From contig JANYDF010000135.1 of assembly GCA_025359905.1 (NCBI GenBank), positions 1-64,000 on the forward strand: a stretch of 64,000 nt of DNA, read 5' to 3'. The position numbers and the translations under genes were made by a program. The first letter of the stretch is position 1; every line of letters begins with the position of its first letter. Below the pieces are notes generated by a model that saw only the letters and a list, made by a program, of their open reading frames with translations, was not told where the DNA came from and did not search any database. This document shows, piece by piece, positions 37,469-46,785 of this stretch. Source of the DNA: Rhodospirillales bacterium (GTDB lineage: Bacteria; Pseudomonadota; Alphaproteobacteria; Acetobacterales; Acetobacteraceae).

Positions 37469-38551
37469 ATGACCGTAGAATCGCCTCCGTCCACACCAGC
37501 GGACGGCAGCACACACCACGCCAGCGGCTTTGAGTTCGACCCAGAAGTGCTGGAGCGCTTCTTGCGCGCGCAGCTTCCAGGCGAATCCGGTGTGTTTTCA
37601 CTTGAGCGCATCGCAGGCGGCCAGTCCAACCCGACGTTCTTCGCCAGCCTCGGCAACCGCCAGATGGTGGTCCGCAAGAAGCCCGCTGGCGACGTGCTGC
37701 CCTCCGCCCATGCCGTTGACCGCGAGTACCGCGCCATCACCGCACTCGCCGCCACCAATGTGCCAGTGCCGCGCGCCCTGCTGTTCTGCGACGACACCTC
37801 AGTGGTGGGCACGCCGTTCTATGTCATGGAGCGGCTGGAAGGCCGGGTGTTCCACGACGCTGTGCTGCCGGGCGTGCCGCCAGCCGAACGCACGGCGATG
37901 TATTACGCCATGGCGGAAACCCTGGCGAAATTGCACGACGTCGATCCGGCGGTCATCGGGCTCGGCGATTTCGGCCGCGCGGGCAACTACTTCGAACGGC
38001 AAATCCGCCGCTGGACCACGCAGTACCAACTGGCGCGCTGGCGCGATCTGCCCGACCTCGACCTGATCACCGCGTGGCTGCCCGAGAACCTGCCGCCGGA
38101 AGAACCGGCGCGTATCTGCCACGGCGATTTCCGCATCGGCAATCTGATGTTCCACGCCAGCGAGCCGCGCGTGATCGGGGTGCTGGACTGGGAACTCAGC
38201 ACGCTGGGCCAACCACTGGCCGACGTCGCGTTCAGCGCGCTCGGCTGGGAAACCTACCCTGAAGAATACGGTGGTCTGCGCGGGCTGGATCATGCGGCGC
38301 TTGGAATCCCAAAGCGCGAGGACTATCTGGCGCGTTACGACGCCAGCCGCACCACCCCAGTGCCGCACAAGGTCGAAGCGTTTCACACCATCTTCGCGAT
38401 GTTCCGCTTCGCCGTGATCTTCGAAGGCATCGCCGCCCGCGCCAGGGCAGGCAGCGCTGCCGCCGACAACGCCGCCGCCGTGGGCGAACTTGCGCCGATT
38501 TTCGCGCGCCGGGCGGTTCAAACCATGCAGGCCGCGTCGAGCGCCGCCTGA
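37469..38551 (+). CDS. APH-fold phosphotransferase, ACAD10/11- and LvaA-like
   Basis: 360 residues from ATG 37469. Aminoglycoside-phosphotransferase/choline-kinase fold: glycine-rich ERIAGGQSNPTFF, Lys pair in VVRKKP, catalytic HGDFRIGN and metal-binding LDWELSTLG. The VLDWELSTLGQPLADVA block and the partner acyl-CoA dehydrogenase gene (19 bases downstream) match the kinase/dehydrogenase pairs fused in human ACAD10/11. Similar proteins (LvaA in Pseudomonas levulinate degradation) phosphorylate 4-hydroxyacyl-CoA. That substrate is inference here. Confidence 0.85.
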   Translation: MTVESPPSTPADGSTHHASGFEFDPEVLERFLRAQLPGESGVFSLERIAGGQSNPTFFASLGNRQMVVRKKPAGDVLPSAHAVDREYRAITALAATNVPVPRALLFCDDTSVVGTPFYVMERLEGRVFHDAVLPGVPPAERTAMYYAMAETLAKLHDVDPAVIGLGDFGRAGNYFERQIRRWTTQYQLARWRDLPDLDLITAWLPENLPPEEPARICHGDFRIGNLMFHASEPRVIGVLDWELSTLGQPLADVAFSALGWETYPEEYGGLRGLDHAALGIPKREDYLARYDASRTTPVPHKVEAFHTIFAMFRFAVIFEGIAARARAGSAAADNAAAVGELAPIFARRAVQTMQAASSAA

Positions 38552-38570
38552 ACCAAGCGGAGCCGCTCCC

Positions 38571-39794
38571 ATGAATTTCGAATTCCCCACCGAAACCGCC
38601 GCGTTGCAAGCGCGCGTCAGCCGCTTCGTCGGACAACATGTCGCCCCCGCCGACGCCGCGTGGCAGGCCGAAGCCAAAGCCGGGCGCGTGCCGCTGGCGG
38701 TGATGGAGCCGATCAAGCAAGCCGCTCGCGCCGAAGGCTTGTGGAACCTGTTTCTGCCCAGCCTGCGCGACGACCAGCCCGGCACACGGCTGACCAATCT
38801 GCAATACGCTCCGCTGGCCGAAATTATGGGCCGCTTTCCCTGGGCGGCCGAGGTGTTCAACTGCAACTCGCCCGACAGCGGCAACATGGAGGTCTTGCAG
38901 TTATGCGCCTCGCCCGAGCAGCGCGCGGAGTGGCTCAACCCGCTGCTCGACGGCACCATCCGCTCGTGCTTCTCAATGACCGAGCCGGGCACTGCGTCGT
39001 CCGACCCAACCACGTTGCAAACCACAATAACACGTGAGGGCAATGGCTACCGCGTGCGCGGCCGTAAGTGGTTTTCCACCGGCGCGCTGCACCCGAACTG
39101 CAAATTCGCCATCGTGATGGGCCGCTCGGATATCGAGGAAAAGCTGCCGCCGCATCAGCGCTATTCGATGATTCTGGTGCCGTACGGCACGCCCGGCCTG
39201 CAAATCATCCGCAGCGTGCCAATCATGAATCATCATTCGCCGGAAGGCCACTGCGAGATCGACTACGACGTGCTGGTACCGGCTTCGAACCTGCTCGGCG
39301 AGGAAGGCGACGGCTTCACCATCGCGCAAGCGCGGCTTGGGCCGGGACGCATTCATCACTGCATGCGCACTATTGGCCAGTGTGAACTGGCGCTGGAATT
39401 GATGGTGGCGCGGGCGAAAAGCCGCAGCGCGTTCGGCGGCAAGCTGTCCAGCTTTGCCAATATTCAAGACTGGATTGCCGAATCGCGCATCGAGATCGAT
39501 CAGGCGCGGCTGCTGATTCTGCGTGCGGCCTGGACGATGGATAAGTCCGGCAACAAGGCAGCGCGCACCGACGTGTCGGCGATCAAGATCGTCGCCGCAC
39601 GGCTGCAAACCCGCGTGCTGGATCGCGCGATCCAGGTATTCGGCGCAGCAGGCCTGACCGACGACACGCCGCTGGCCTATTTGTGGACTTGGGGCCGCGC
39701 ACTGCGCTTCATCGACGGGCCGGACGAAGTGCATCTGCGCACGGTCGCCAAGGCGGAAATGCGCAAGACCGACGCGCCGTCCAAGCACCACTGA
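38571..39794 (+). CDS. Acyl-CoA dehydrogenase, ACAD10/11-type
   Basis: 407 residues. FAD-binding segments CFSMTEPGTASSDPT and KWFSTGALHP, with the subgroup marker FNCNSPDSGNMEVL that is typical of ACAD10/11-type enzymes, and the C-terminal domain with RIEIDQARLLILRAA and QVFGAAGLTDDTPLA. In the 4-hydroxy acid pathway an enzyme of this type eliminates phosphate from the 4-phosphoacyl-CoA made by the partner kinase and gives an acyl-CoA that enters beta-oxidation. Simple dehydrogenation is the alternative. Confidence 0.9.
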   Translation: MNFEFPTETAALQARVSRFVGQHVAPADAAWQAEAKAGRVPLAVMEPIKQAARAEGLWNLFLPSLRDDQPGTRLTNLQYAPLAEIMGRFPWAAEVFNCNSPDSGNMEVLQLCASPEQRAEWLNPLLDGTIRSCFSMTEPGTASSDPTTLQTTITREGNGYRVRGRKWFSTGALHPNCKFAIVMGRSDIEEKLPPHQRYSMILVPYGTPGLQIIRSVPIMNHHSPEGHCEIDYDVLVPASNLLGEEGDGFTIAQARLGPGRIHHCMRTIGQCELALELMVARAKSRSAFGGKLSSFANIQDWIAESRIEIDQARLLILRAAWTMDKSGNKAARTDVSAIKIVAARLQTRVLDRAIQVFGAAGLTDDTPLAYLWTWGRALRFIDGPDEVHLRTVAKAEMRKTDAPSKHH

Positions 39795-39831
39795 ACGACA
39801 CTCCCACATCCCCCGACTGGCAGGATTCTCC

Positions 39832-40968
39832 ATGACCGCCTCGGCTTTCATCGCGGGCTATGTTCGCACCCCGTTCACCCCGGCCCGCAAAGGCGCACTG
39901 GCCGGGATGCGCCCCGACGATCTTGGCGCCTTCGCGGTGCGTGCGCTGCTGGAACGCACCGGCGTTCCGGGCGGTGACATTGAAGACGTACTGTGGGGTT
40001 GCGCCTTCCCAGAGGGCGAGCAGGGCTTGAATATCGGCCGCATCGTCGGCTTGCTCGCCGGACTGCCGGTGACGTCATCTGGTGCGACTATCAACCGTTG
40101 GTGTGGATCGGCGGTGCAGGCGATTCAGATAGCTGGTGGTATGATCGCGATGAACGCCGGTGAGGCGTTTGTCGCCGGCGGCACCGAATGCATGTCGCGC
40201 GTGCCAATGATGGGCTTCAACGCGCTGCCCAATCCGAAGTGGTCCGAGCAGGAAGTGCTCGACTGGGTCAATGTCGGCCTGACGGCCGAACGCGTGGCCG
40301 CGCAATACGGTCTGACCCGTGAGGATCAGGACCGCTTCGCGCTGCACAGCCACACCAAAGCGCTGGCCGCGCAACAGGAAGGCCGTCTGGCGGCCGAAAT
40401 CGTCCCGATCCCGGCCGGCAACGCGTTGGTGAGCGACGACGGTTGCGTGCGGCAAACCTCGTTGTCCAAGCTGGCGGATTTGAAACCGGCGTTCAAAATC
40501 GATGGCACCGTGACGGCGGGCAGTTCCTCGCCGATGACCGACGGCGCCACCGCCGTGCTTGTGTGCAGCGAGGCTTACCTAAACCGAACCGGCCTCGCAC
40601 CGCTGGCGCGCATCCGCAGCTTCGCGGTGTCCGGCTGCGAACCCGGCGTGATGGGCCTCGGCCCGATTGCCTCCACCCGCAAAGCGCTGGCACGCGCTGG
40701 GCTGACCATCGGCGACATCGACATCATCGAAATGAACGAGGCATTCGCCGCGCAAGCCGAGGCCTGCCGCCGTGATCTCAACATCCCCGCTGAAAAGCTG
40801 AATATCGATGGCGGCGCCATTGCCATCGGCCACCCGCTCGGCGCCACCGGCGCACGGCTGGTCGGCAAGGCGGCGCAACTGCTGCAACGCGAAAAGGGCC
40901 GCTATGCGCTGGCCACCCAGTGCATCGGCGGCGGCATGGGCATCGCGATGATCCTGGAAGCGGCTTGA
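39832..40968 (+). CDS. Acetyl-CoA acyltransferase (thiolase)
   Basis: 378 residues. Nucleophilic Cys in INRWCGSAVQAI, the His motif GHPLGATGARL, and the second Cys in ATQCIGGGMGIA. NEAFAAQAE is also present. It cleaves 3-ketoacyl-CoA to acetyl-CoA plus a shortened acyl-CoA (or the reverse). It is third in the plus-strand operon after the kinase and acyl-CoA dehydrogenase, and is followed 10 bases later by the bifunctional beta-oxidation gene, so degradation is the likely direction. Confidence 0.93.
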   Translation: MTASAFIAGYVRTPFTPARKGALAGMRPDDLGAFAVRALLERTGVPGGDIEDVLWGCAFPEGEQGLNIGRIVGLLAGLPVTSSGATINRWCGSAVQAIQIAGGMIAMNAGEAFVAGGTECMSRVPMMGFNALPNPKWSEQEVLDWVNVGLTAERVAAQYGLTREDQDRFALHSHTKALAAQQEGRLAAEIVPIPAGNALVSDDGCVRQTSLSKLADLKPAFKIDGTVTAGSSSPMTDGATAVLVCSEAYLNRTGLAPLARIRSFAVSGCEPGVMGLGPIASTRKALARAGLTIGDIDIIEMNEAFAAQAEACRRDLNIPAEKLNIDGGAIAIGHPLGATGARLVGKAAQLLQREKGRYALATQCIGGGMGIAMILEAA

Positions 40969-40978
40969 GGCACATCCG

Positions 40979-43237
40979 ATGACAACCACCGTCACAGCCG
41001 CCGCCGTGATCGGCGCGGGATCCATGGGCGCGGGCATCGCCGCGCAATTCGCCAATGCCGGTGTGCCGGTGCTGCTAATGGATGTTTCCACCGCAGCAGC
41101 CGAAGCAGGCATCGCTCGGCAGTTGAAGTCGGGCGGCTTCATGCATCCTGGCCGGGCGGCGCTGGTCACGCCGTGCAACACCACGGACGATCTCGCCAAG
41201 CTGGCGGACGTGGATTGGATCGTCGAAGCGGTGGTCGAGAACCTTGCGATCAAACGCGAACTATTCGCCCGCGTCGATGCGGTGCGCGCGCCGCATTCGG
41301 TGATTTCGTCGAACACGTCCACCATCCCGCTAGCCAAACTCATCGAAGGCCAAAGCGAACGGTTCGCCCACGACTGCCTGATCACGCATTTCTTCAACCC
41401 GCCGCGCGTGATGCAGTTGCTGGAAGTGGTGACAGGGCCCGCAACATCGCCCGATGCAGCCGCCTGGGTGACGGCGGCCGGCACCGATGTGCTCGGAAAG
41501 ACCGCGCTGGCCTGCCGCGACACGCCCGGCTTCATTGCCAACCGCATCGGTTGCTTCTGGATCGCCCTGGCGATCATCGAAGCCATCAACGCCGGACTGA
41601 GCGTCGAAGAAGCTGACGCCATCGTTGGCGCGCCGTTCCGGATTCCGCCCATCGGCGCATTCGGTGTGCTCGACTTGATCGGCGTCGATTTGGTTGAGCA
41701 TGTCTGGGGCAGCTTGCAATCGCTGCTGCCGAAATCCGACCTGCTGTGGTCGTACGACCTCGGCGCGCAACCGCTGATCCAGCAAATGATCGCGCAGAAA
41801 CTGCTCGGCCGGAAATCCGGCAGCGGCTTCTATCGGGTCAACCGCGACGGCGCCAAGCGCACCCGCGACATTCTGGATTTCGCCACCTGCACCTATCGCC
41901 CGGAACGCAAAGTCGCGTTGGCGGCACTCACCGCTGCCGGGCGCGACCTGCGGAAATTATGCGAGCAAGACGACACCGTTGGCCGCTTCGCCTGGCGCGT
42001 GCTGTCGCAACTGGTGGTCTATGCGGCCACCGTCGGGCCGGACATCGCGGGCAGCGTGGCCGATGTCGATCTCGGCATGCGCCTCGGCTACGGCTGGGCG
42101 GAGGGACCGTTCCAGATCGCCGACCGCGCAGGTGCGGCCTGGATCGCCGGACGCCTGCGCGCGGCGGGCGAAACCGTGCCGCCGCTGCTCGCCAAAGCAG
42201 CCGAGGCGGGCGGTTTCTACGCTGCCAGCACAGCGCCTTTGCCAAGCACGCCGCTGGTGCGGCTCAGCCGCAGCATCGTGTTCGACAACCCCAGCGCTGC
42301 GCTGCATGACATTGGTGACGGTGTGGCGTGCCTCGAACATCGCACCAAGATGAACATCTTCGACAATCAGGTGTTCGACGCCATCGGCGTTGCCTTGGCG
42401 GACGTGCCGAAGCATTTCCGCGCTTTGGTGATCGGCAGCGACCATGCGCGCGCGTTCTCGGCTGGGGCGGATCTTGGCTGGTATCTCGCGCAAGTGAAGA
42501 ACAGCGATTGGGCGGCGCTGGAGGCCTTCCAGATTGCCGGGCAGGAGCGGTTTCTGGCGCTGAAATACGCGCCGTTCCCCGTCGTGGCGGCGGCGTTCGG
42601 CTTGGCGCTGGGCGGTGGATGCGAGGTGCTGCTGCATTGCCATGAGATCGTGGCGCATGCCGAGTTGAACGTGGGCCTCCCGGAATCCAGCGTCGGCCTG
42701 ATCCCTGGTTGGGGCGGCTGTACGCAAATGCTATTGCGCTGGACTCGTCAGCCCGGCGGCAAACGTGGCCCGCTGGCACCGGCCAGCGAGGCGTTTTCGC
42801 AAATCCTGCGCGCGAAAGTCTCCAGTTCAGCACTGGAAGCGCGCGACATGGCGATCCTGCGCGCGCAAGATCCTATCGTGATGAACCGGCAAAACCTGCT
42901 CGCCGCCGCCAAAGCCCGTGCGCTGGCGTTGGCCGATGCCGGTGTCGCTGCGAAGCAGCCTGATCTGCTGTATCTGCCCGGCCCGTCCGGCCGCGCCGCG
43001 ATGATGGTAGCAGCGCAAACCGAACACGCCGCCGGTCGCTTGTCGGCCAACGACCTCGCTATCGCTGAGGGCTTGGCCACTGTGATGAGCGGCGGCGACA
43101 CCGATTCGCTGACGCCGCTGACCGAGCGGCAAGTGTGTGCGCTGGAACGCGAGGCGGTGCTGACGGTGGCGCGCCGCCCGGCCACCATCGCGCGTATCGA
43201 GCACATGCTGGCCACGGGCAAGCCGTTGCGCAATTAG
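40979..43237 (+). CDS. Bifunctional 3-hydroxyacyl-CoA dehydrogenase / enoyl-CoA hydratase (FadN-order)
   Basis: 752 residues. The N-terminal 3-hydroxyacyl-CoA dehydrogenase has AVIGAGSMGAGIAAQ and the catalytic region ITHFFNPPRVMQLLEVV. The C-terminal crotonase domain (from about residue 430) has an oxyanion-hole segment and a catalytic Glu in VGLPESSVGLIPGWGG. The order is the reverse of E. coli FadB and like FadN-type proteins. It performs hydration and NAD-dependent oxidation in beta-oxidation. GAGG lies before the ATG; the amidohydrolase gene follows after six bases. Confidence 0.93.
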   Translation: MTTTVTAAAVIGAGSMGAGIAAQFANAGVPVLLMDVSTAAAEAGIARQLKSGGFMHPGRAALVTPCNTTDDLAKLADVDWIVEAVVENLAIKRELFARVDAVRAPHSVISSNTSTIPLAKLIEGQSERFAHDCLITHFFNPPRVMQLLEVVTGPATSPDAAAWVTAAGTDVLGKTALACRDTPGFIANRIGCFWIALAIIEAINAGLSVEEADAIVGAPFRIPPIGAFGVLDLIGVDLVEHVWGSLQSLLPKSDLLWSYDLGAQPLIQQMIAQKLLGRKSGSGFYRVNRDGAKRTRDILDFATCTYRPERKVALAALTAAGRDLRKLCEQDDTVGRFAWRVLSQLVVYAATVGPDIAGSVADVDLGMRLGYGWAEGPFQIADRAGAAWIAGRLRAAGETVPPLLAKAAEAGGFYAASTAPLPSTPLVRLSRSIVFDNPSAALHDIGDGVACLEHRTKMNIFDNQVFDAIGVALADVPKHFRALVIGSDHARAFSAGADLGWYLAQVKNSDWAALEAFQIAGQERFLALKYAPFPVVAAAFGLALGGGCEVLLHCHEIVAHAELNVGLPESSVGLIPGWGGCTQMLLRWTRQPGGKRGPLAPASEAFSQILRAKVSSSALEARDMAILRAQDPIVMNRQNLLAAAKARALALADAGVAAKQPDLLYLPGPSGRAAMMVAAQTEHAAGRLSANDLAIAEGLATVMSGGDTDSLTPLTERQVCALEREAVLTVARRPATIARIEHMLATGKPLRN

Positions 43238-43243
43238 TTTACC

Positions 43244-44665
43244 ATGTGCATCGTCTGCGGCTCCGGCTCGGAACATCTGCTGCGCGCCATCGTTAACCGG
43301 CACGCCGCCCCGCGCCGGGCCAGCCGGCTGACCGCGCGGGCGGTTGCACCCGAGGTGCAACCCACCCTCGACCCCGGTACAACCGAAGGGCTGACCGGCT
43401 CCGCCGACGTGATCCTGCGCGGCGGTCCGATCATCACCATGGCGGGCACGCCAGATGCCGAGGCCATCGCGGTGCGCGCCGGGCGCATCCAGGCGGTGGG
43501 GACGGCAGACATTGTTATGCCGCATCGCGGACGGCTGACGCGGGTGATCGACCTGCAAGGCCGCGCATTATTGCCGGGCTTCATCAACGCGCATTGGCAC
43601 CTGCCGTTCACGCTGCTGTGCGATTGGGTGGACGCGTCGTCTGGATCGAACGCGTTGGCCGAGGCCGTTGCCAAGGCTGCGCCGGGCGAGTGGATTGTAC
43701 TGAGCGGCGCATCGGCGGAGCTGGAAATTTCGGCGCCAGACAATCCGGTAATCGTCACAGACCAGAACAGCAACATTTTGGCGGGCAACAGTCTGGCCGC
43801 CGGAGATGAAGGCCTGCCCGGCCATGTTTCGGCGCTGCTCGACCGCTTTGCCGCGCGGCTGGCTGTGTCCACCGAGCCGATGCAGGCGCGGCTACTGCGG
43901 CTGTTCGCGCAATCCGCAGCCGGGGGCGTGACGTGCCTGCGTGTGTGCGGCATCGGCACGCTGTCCGGTGCGGGCGACCTGGATTTGCTGCACGCGGCCA
44001 TGGCCGAAGCGCCGCGCTTGCGGCTGCGCGGCACGCTGGATTGCAGCCTGCTGAGTGAGTGGAACGACCTGCAATTGCGGCCGGGGTTCGGCAACGACGT
44101 GTTTCGCGTGGATACCGTGTCGGCCTGGCTTTCCGGTGCCGCTGCGTTGCGCGACGCCAAACATGCAGGCTGGCACGTCACGTTGCACGCCAGCGATGCG
44201 GCGCAGGTGGATCAGGCATTGGCCTGCTTCGATGATTTCACCGCGCGCGATGCAGGCGACGGCATCGAGTGCCGCAGCGCGCCACCGGCAGACTCGCAGC
44301 GCCGCGCTGCGAACTTGGGCTTGTCGCTGGGGCTGACTGTCAGCGAGGGCGAATCGTACGGACAGGTTGCCACGGCAGCGCCGCTCTCGCTCGGCCTGGA
44401 TGCCGCCGTGGGTGCGTCGCTGCCGCTGGCGATGCTGGCGCAGGCTGCGGCCGATGGCATGGACATGGCGCAGGCGCTAGCCGCGCTGACCATCGGCGCG
44501 GCAAGGCGCTGCGGCATGGATGCCATCACCGGCAGTCTGCAACGCGGCAAATACGCCGACTTCGTGTTTCTCGACCGCGACCCACGCAGTGTGGCAGCGC
44601 ATGACGTGGCGGCACTGCGCTGCACCGCCACGTGGTTGAACGGCCTGGATGTGTTCAGGGCGTAG
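43244..44665 (+). CDS. Amidohydrolase-family (YtcJ-like) protein with a missing metal His
   Basis: 473 residues, shorter than most YtcJ-like proteins (roughly 530-560). ILRGGPIITMAG and LLPGFINAHWHL give the start and the HxH pair; HVTLHASDAAQ fits the strand-5 His and LSLGLDAA the strand-8 Asp. The strand-6 motif, usually RIEHAQ, reads GIECRSA, so that His is lost. It carries an unusual N-terminal MCIVCGSG Cys pair. It closes the beta-oxidation operon. It may be inactive, metal-poor or changed in function; the substrate is unknown. The stop overlaps mmsB by 11 bases. Confidence 0.75.
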   Translation: MCIVCGSGSEHLLRAIVNRHAAPRRASRLTARAVAPEVQPTLDPGTTEGLTGSADVILRGGPIITMAGTPDAEAIAVRAGRIQAVGTADIVMPHRGRLTRVIDLQGRALLPGFINAHWHLPFTLLCDWVDASSGSNALAEAVAKAAPGEWIVLSGASAELEISAPDNPVIVTDQNSNILAGNSLAAGDEGLPGHVSALLDRFAARLAVSTEPMQARLLRLFAQSAAGGVTCLRVCGIGTLSGAGDLDLLHAAMAEAPRLRLRGTLDCSLLSEWNDLQLRPGFGNDVFRVDTVSAWLSGAAALRDAKHAGWHVTLHASDAAQVDQALACFDDFTARDAGDGIECRSAPPADSQRRAANLGLSLGLTVSEGESYGQVATAAPLSLGLDAAVGASLPLAMLAQAAADGMDMAQALAALTIGAARRCGMDAITGSLQRGKYADFVFLDRDPRSVAAHDVAALRCTATWLNGLDVFRA

Positions 44666-45548
44666 CGGCAACACCGCGCAACATGCGGATGATGGCAGAG
44701 AAATCCTCGCCGCCATGCCCGAGCTTTTCAAACAGCGAGTACAATTGCGCCGCCTGCGCGCCCATCGGTGTTGAAGCGCCGCTGGCCAACGCGGCTTCCT
44801 GCGACAGCTTCAAATCCTTCAGCATCAGCGCCGCCGCAAAGCCCGGCTGATAGTCGCGGTTGGCCGGTGATGCAGGCACCGGGCCGGGCACCGGGCAATA
44901 GCTGGTCAGCGACCAGCACTGGCCCGACGACGTGGACGCCACGTCGAACAGCGCCTGATGCGACAGGCCGAGCCGTTCGGCCAGCACGAAGGCTTCGCAC
45001 ACCCCGGCCATCGAAATGCCGAGGATCATGTTGTTGCAAATCTTCGCCGCCTGACCGGCGCCGGCACCGCCGCAATGCACGATGCGCTTGCCCATCTTCT
45101 GCAACACCGGCTCGCCGCGCGCGAACGCGTTCGCCGCACCGCCCACCATGAAAGTGAGCGTGCCAGCGGCAGCCCCGCCGGTGCCGCCGGACACCGGGGC
45201 ATCCAGCGTCAGACAGCCTTTGTCCGCCAGCAACGCGTGCGCCTTGCGGGCGCTGTCCACATCAATTGTCGATGAGTCGATCAGCAATGTTCCGGCTGGC
45301 ACAACCGCCGCGAGTTCACTCCACACCGACAGCACATGCCGCCCGGCTGGCAGCATGGTGACGATAACATCCGCACCAGCCGCCGCCTCGGCGACCGAGG
45401 CGGCAATGATCACACCGCGCGCTTGCGCTGCGTCACAGGACGCTGGCACCAGATCGAAGCCGGTCACCCGATAGCCCGCCGCCACCAGATTGGCCGCCAT
45501 CGGGCCGCCCATGTTGCCCAGGCCGATGAAGCCGATTGTCCCTGCCAT
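44655..45548 (-). CDS. mmsB: 3-hydroxyisobutyrate dehydrogenase
   Basis: 297 residues. NAD loop GFIGLGNMGGPMA, substrate segment DAPVSGGTGGA, active-site Lys in GQAAKICNNM, and KDLKLSQEAA near the end. It oxidises 3-hydroxyisobutyrate to methylmalonate semialdehyde in valine breakdown. It is last in a three-gene minus-strand set with an isobutyryl-CoA dehydrogenase-like enzyme (19 bases upstream) and mmsA, which together support the assignment. Confidence 0.93.
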   Translation of the reverse strand: MAGTIGFIGLGNMGGPMAANLVAAGYRVTGFDLVPASCDAAQARGVIIAASVAEAAAGADVIVTMLPAGRHVLSVWSELAAVVPAGTLLIDSSTIDVDSARKAHALLADKGCLTLDAPVSGGTGGAAAGTLTFMVGGAANAFARGEPVLQKMGKRIVHCGGAGAGQAAKICNNMILGISMAGVCEAFVLAERLGLSHQALFDVASTSSGQCWSLTSYCPVPGPVPASPANRDYQPGFAAALMLKDLKLSQEAALASGASTPMGAQAAQLYSLFEKLGHGGEDFSAIIRMLRGVAATP

Positions 45549-45567
45549 GTTGGTTCCCGCCGTTCGA

Positions 45568-46713
45568 TTATTGGTCTTTGCCGATCACGGCGCGCGCCAC
45601 GATCAGGCGCATGATTTCGTTGGTGCCTTCGAGGATTTGATGCACCCGCAGATCGCGCACGATTTTTTCGATGCCGTAGTCGGCCAGATAGCCGTAGCCG
45701 CCATGCATCTGCAACGCGCCGTTGGCAACCTCGAAGCCCACGTCTGTGACAAACCGCTTGGCCATCGCGCATAGCTTGGTGGCCTCGGTGGCCTTCGCAT
45801 CGAGTGCCGTCGCCGCGCGCCACAGAAACGTGCGGGCCACTTCCAATTCGGTGGCGTAGTCGGCAATACGGAAGCGCAACGCCTGAAAATCGCTCAACGC
45901 CGAACCGAACGCGCGGCGCTGGCGTGCATACGCAATGGCGCGGTCGAGAGCGGCTTGCGCGCCGCCCAGTGAGCAGGCCGCGATGTTGATGCGCCCGCCG
46001 TCCAGTCCGCTCATGGCGATCGAGAAGCCCTTGCCCTCCGGCCCCAGCACATTGGCGGCGGGCACGCGCGCGCCGTCGAAGATCACCGCGCGAGTCGGCT
46101 GAGCATTCCAGCCCATCTTCTTTTCATTGGCGCCGAACGACACGCCGGGCGTGTCCTTTTCGACGATGAAGCAGGAAATGCCGCTCGCCCCTTCGGCCCC
46201 GGTACGCGCCATCACCAAGTAAACGTCGCTAACCCCAGCGCCGGAGATGAACTGCTTTTCACCGGTCAGCACATAATGCGCGCCATCGCGCACTGCGCGG
46301 GTGCGCAACGCCGCCGCATCGGAGCCGGCCGAGGCTTCTGTCAGACAGTAGCTGGAAAGTTGGTCCATGGTCAGCAGACCGGGCAGCCAGTGCTGGCGCT
46401 GCGCTTCGGTGCCGTAGCGGTCGATCATCCAGGCGCACATATTATGGATCGACAGATACGCAGCGACGGTCGGGCAACCTTGCGACAACGCCTCGAAAAT
46501 CAGCGCCGCATCGAGCCGCGTCAGCCCGGTGCCGCCGATGTCGTCGCGCACATAGATGCCCGCGAGTCCGAGCGCTGCGGCCTTGCGCAGCGTGGGCACC
46601 GGAAAGTGCTTGGTCTGATCCCACTCGACCGCGTGCGGGGCGAGTTCCTCGGCGGCAAAATTGGCGGCCATGTCACGGATGGCGGCCTGCTCTTCGGTCA
46701 GACTGAAATCCAT
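45568..46713 (-). CDS. Acyl-CoA dehydrogenase, probable isobutyryl-CoA dehydrogenase (ACAD8-like)
   Basis: 381 residues from ATG 46713 (MDFSLTEEQAAIRDMA). CLTEASAGSDAAAL and KQFISGAGVSDVYLVM at the FAD site, and catalytic Glu in QILEGTNEIMRLI near the C-terminus. The sequence pattern resembles ACAD8. It removes two hydrogens from isobutyryl-CoA to give methacrylyl-CoA and passes electrons to ETF. Neighbours mmsA and mmsB fix the pathway as valine degradation; a dedicated hydratase and thioesterase are not in this set. Confidence 0.9.
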   Translation of the reverse strand: MDFSLTEEQAAIRDMAANFAAEELAPHAVEWDQTKHFPVPTLRKAAALGLAGIYVRDDIGGTGLTRLDAALIFEALSQGCPTVAAYLSIHNMCAWMIDRYGTEAQRQHWLPGLLTMDQLSSYCLTEASAGSDAAALRTRAVRDGAHYVLTGEKQFISGAGVSDVYLVMARTGAEGASGISCFIVEKDTPGVSFGANEKKMGWNAQPTRAVIFDGARVPAANVLGPEGKGFSIAMSGLDGGRINIAACSLGGAQAALDRAIAYARQRRAFGSALSDFQALRFRIADYATELEVARTFLWRAATALDAKATEATKLCAMAKRFVTDVGFEVANGALQMHGGYGYLADYGIEKIVRDLRVHQILEGTNEIMRLIVARAVIGKDQ

Positions 46714-46785
46714 GCTGATCCCACTAAGTTGGTCCGTTGGCACGGCACCGTGGCCGGATCAGGTCCGGCCACGGCGTGAGGTGTG

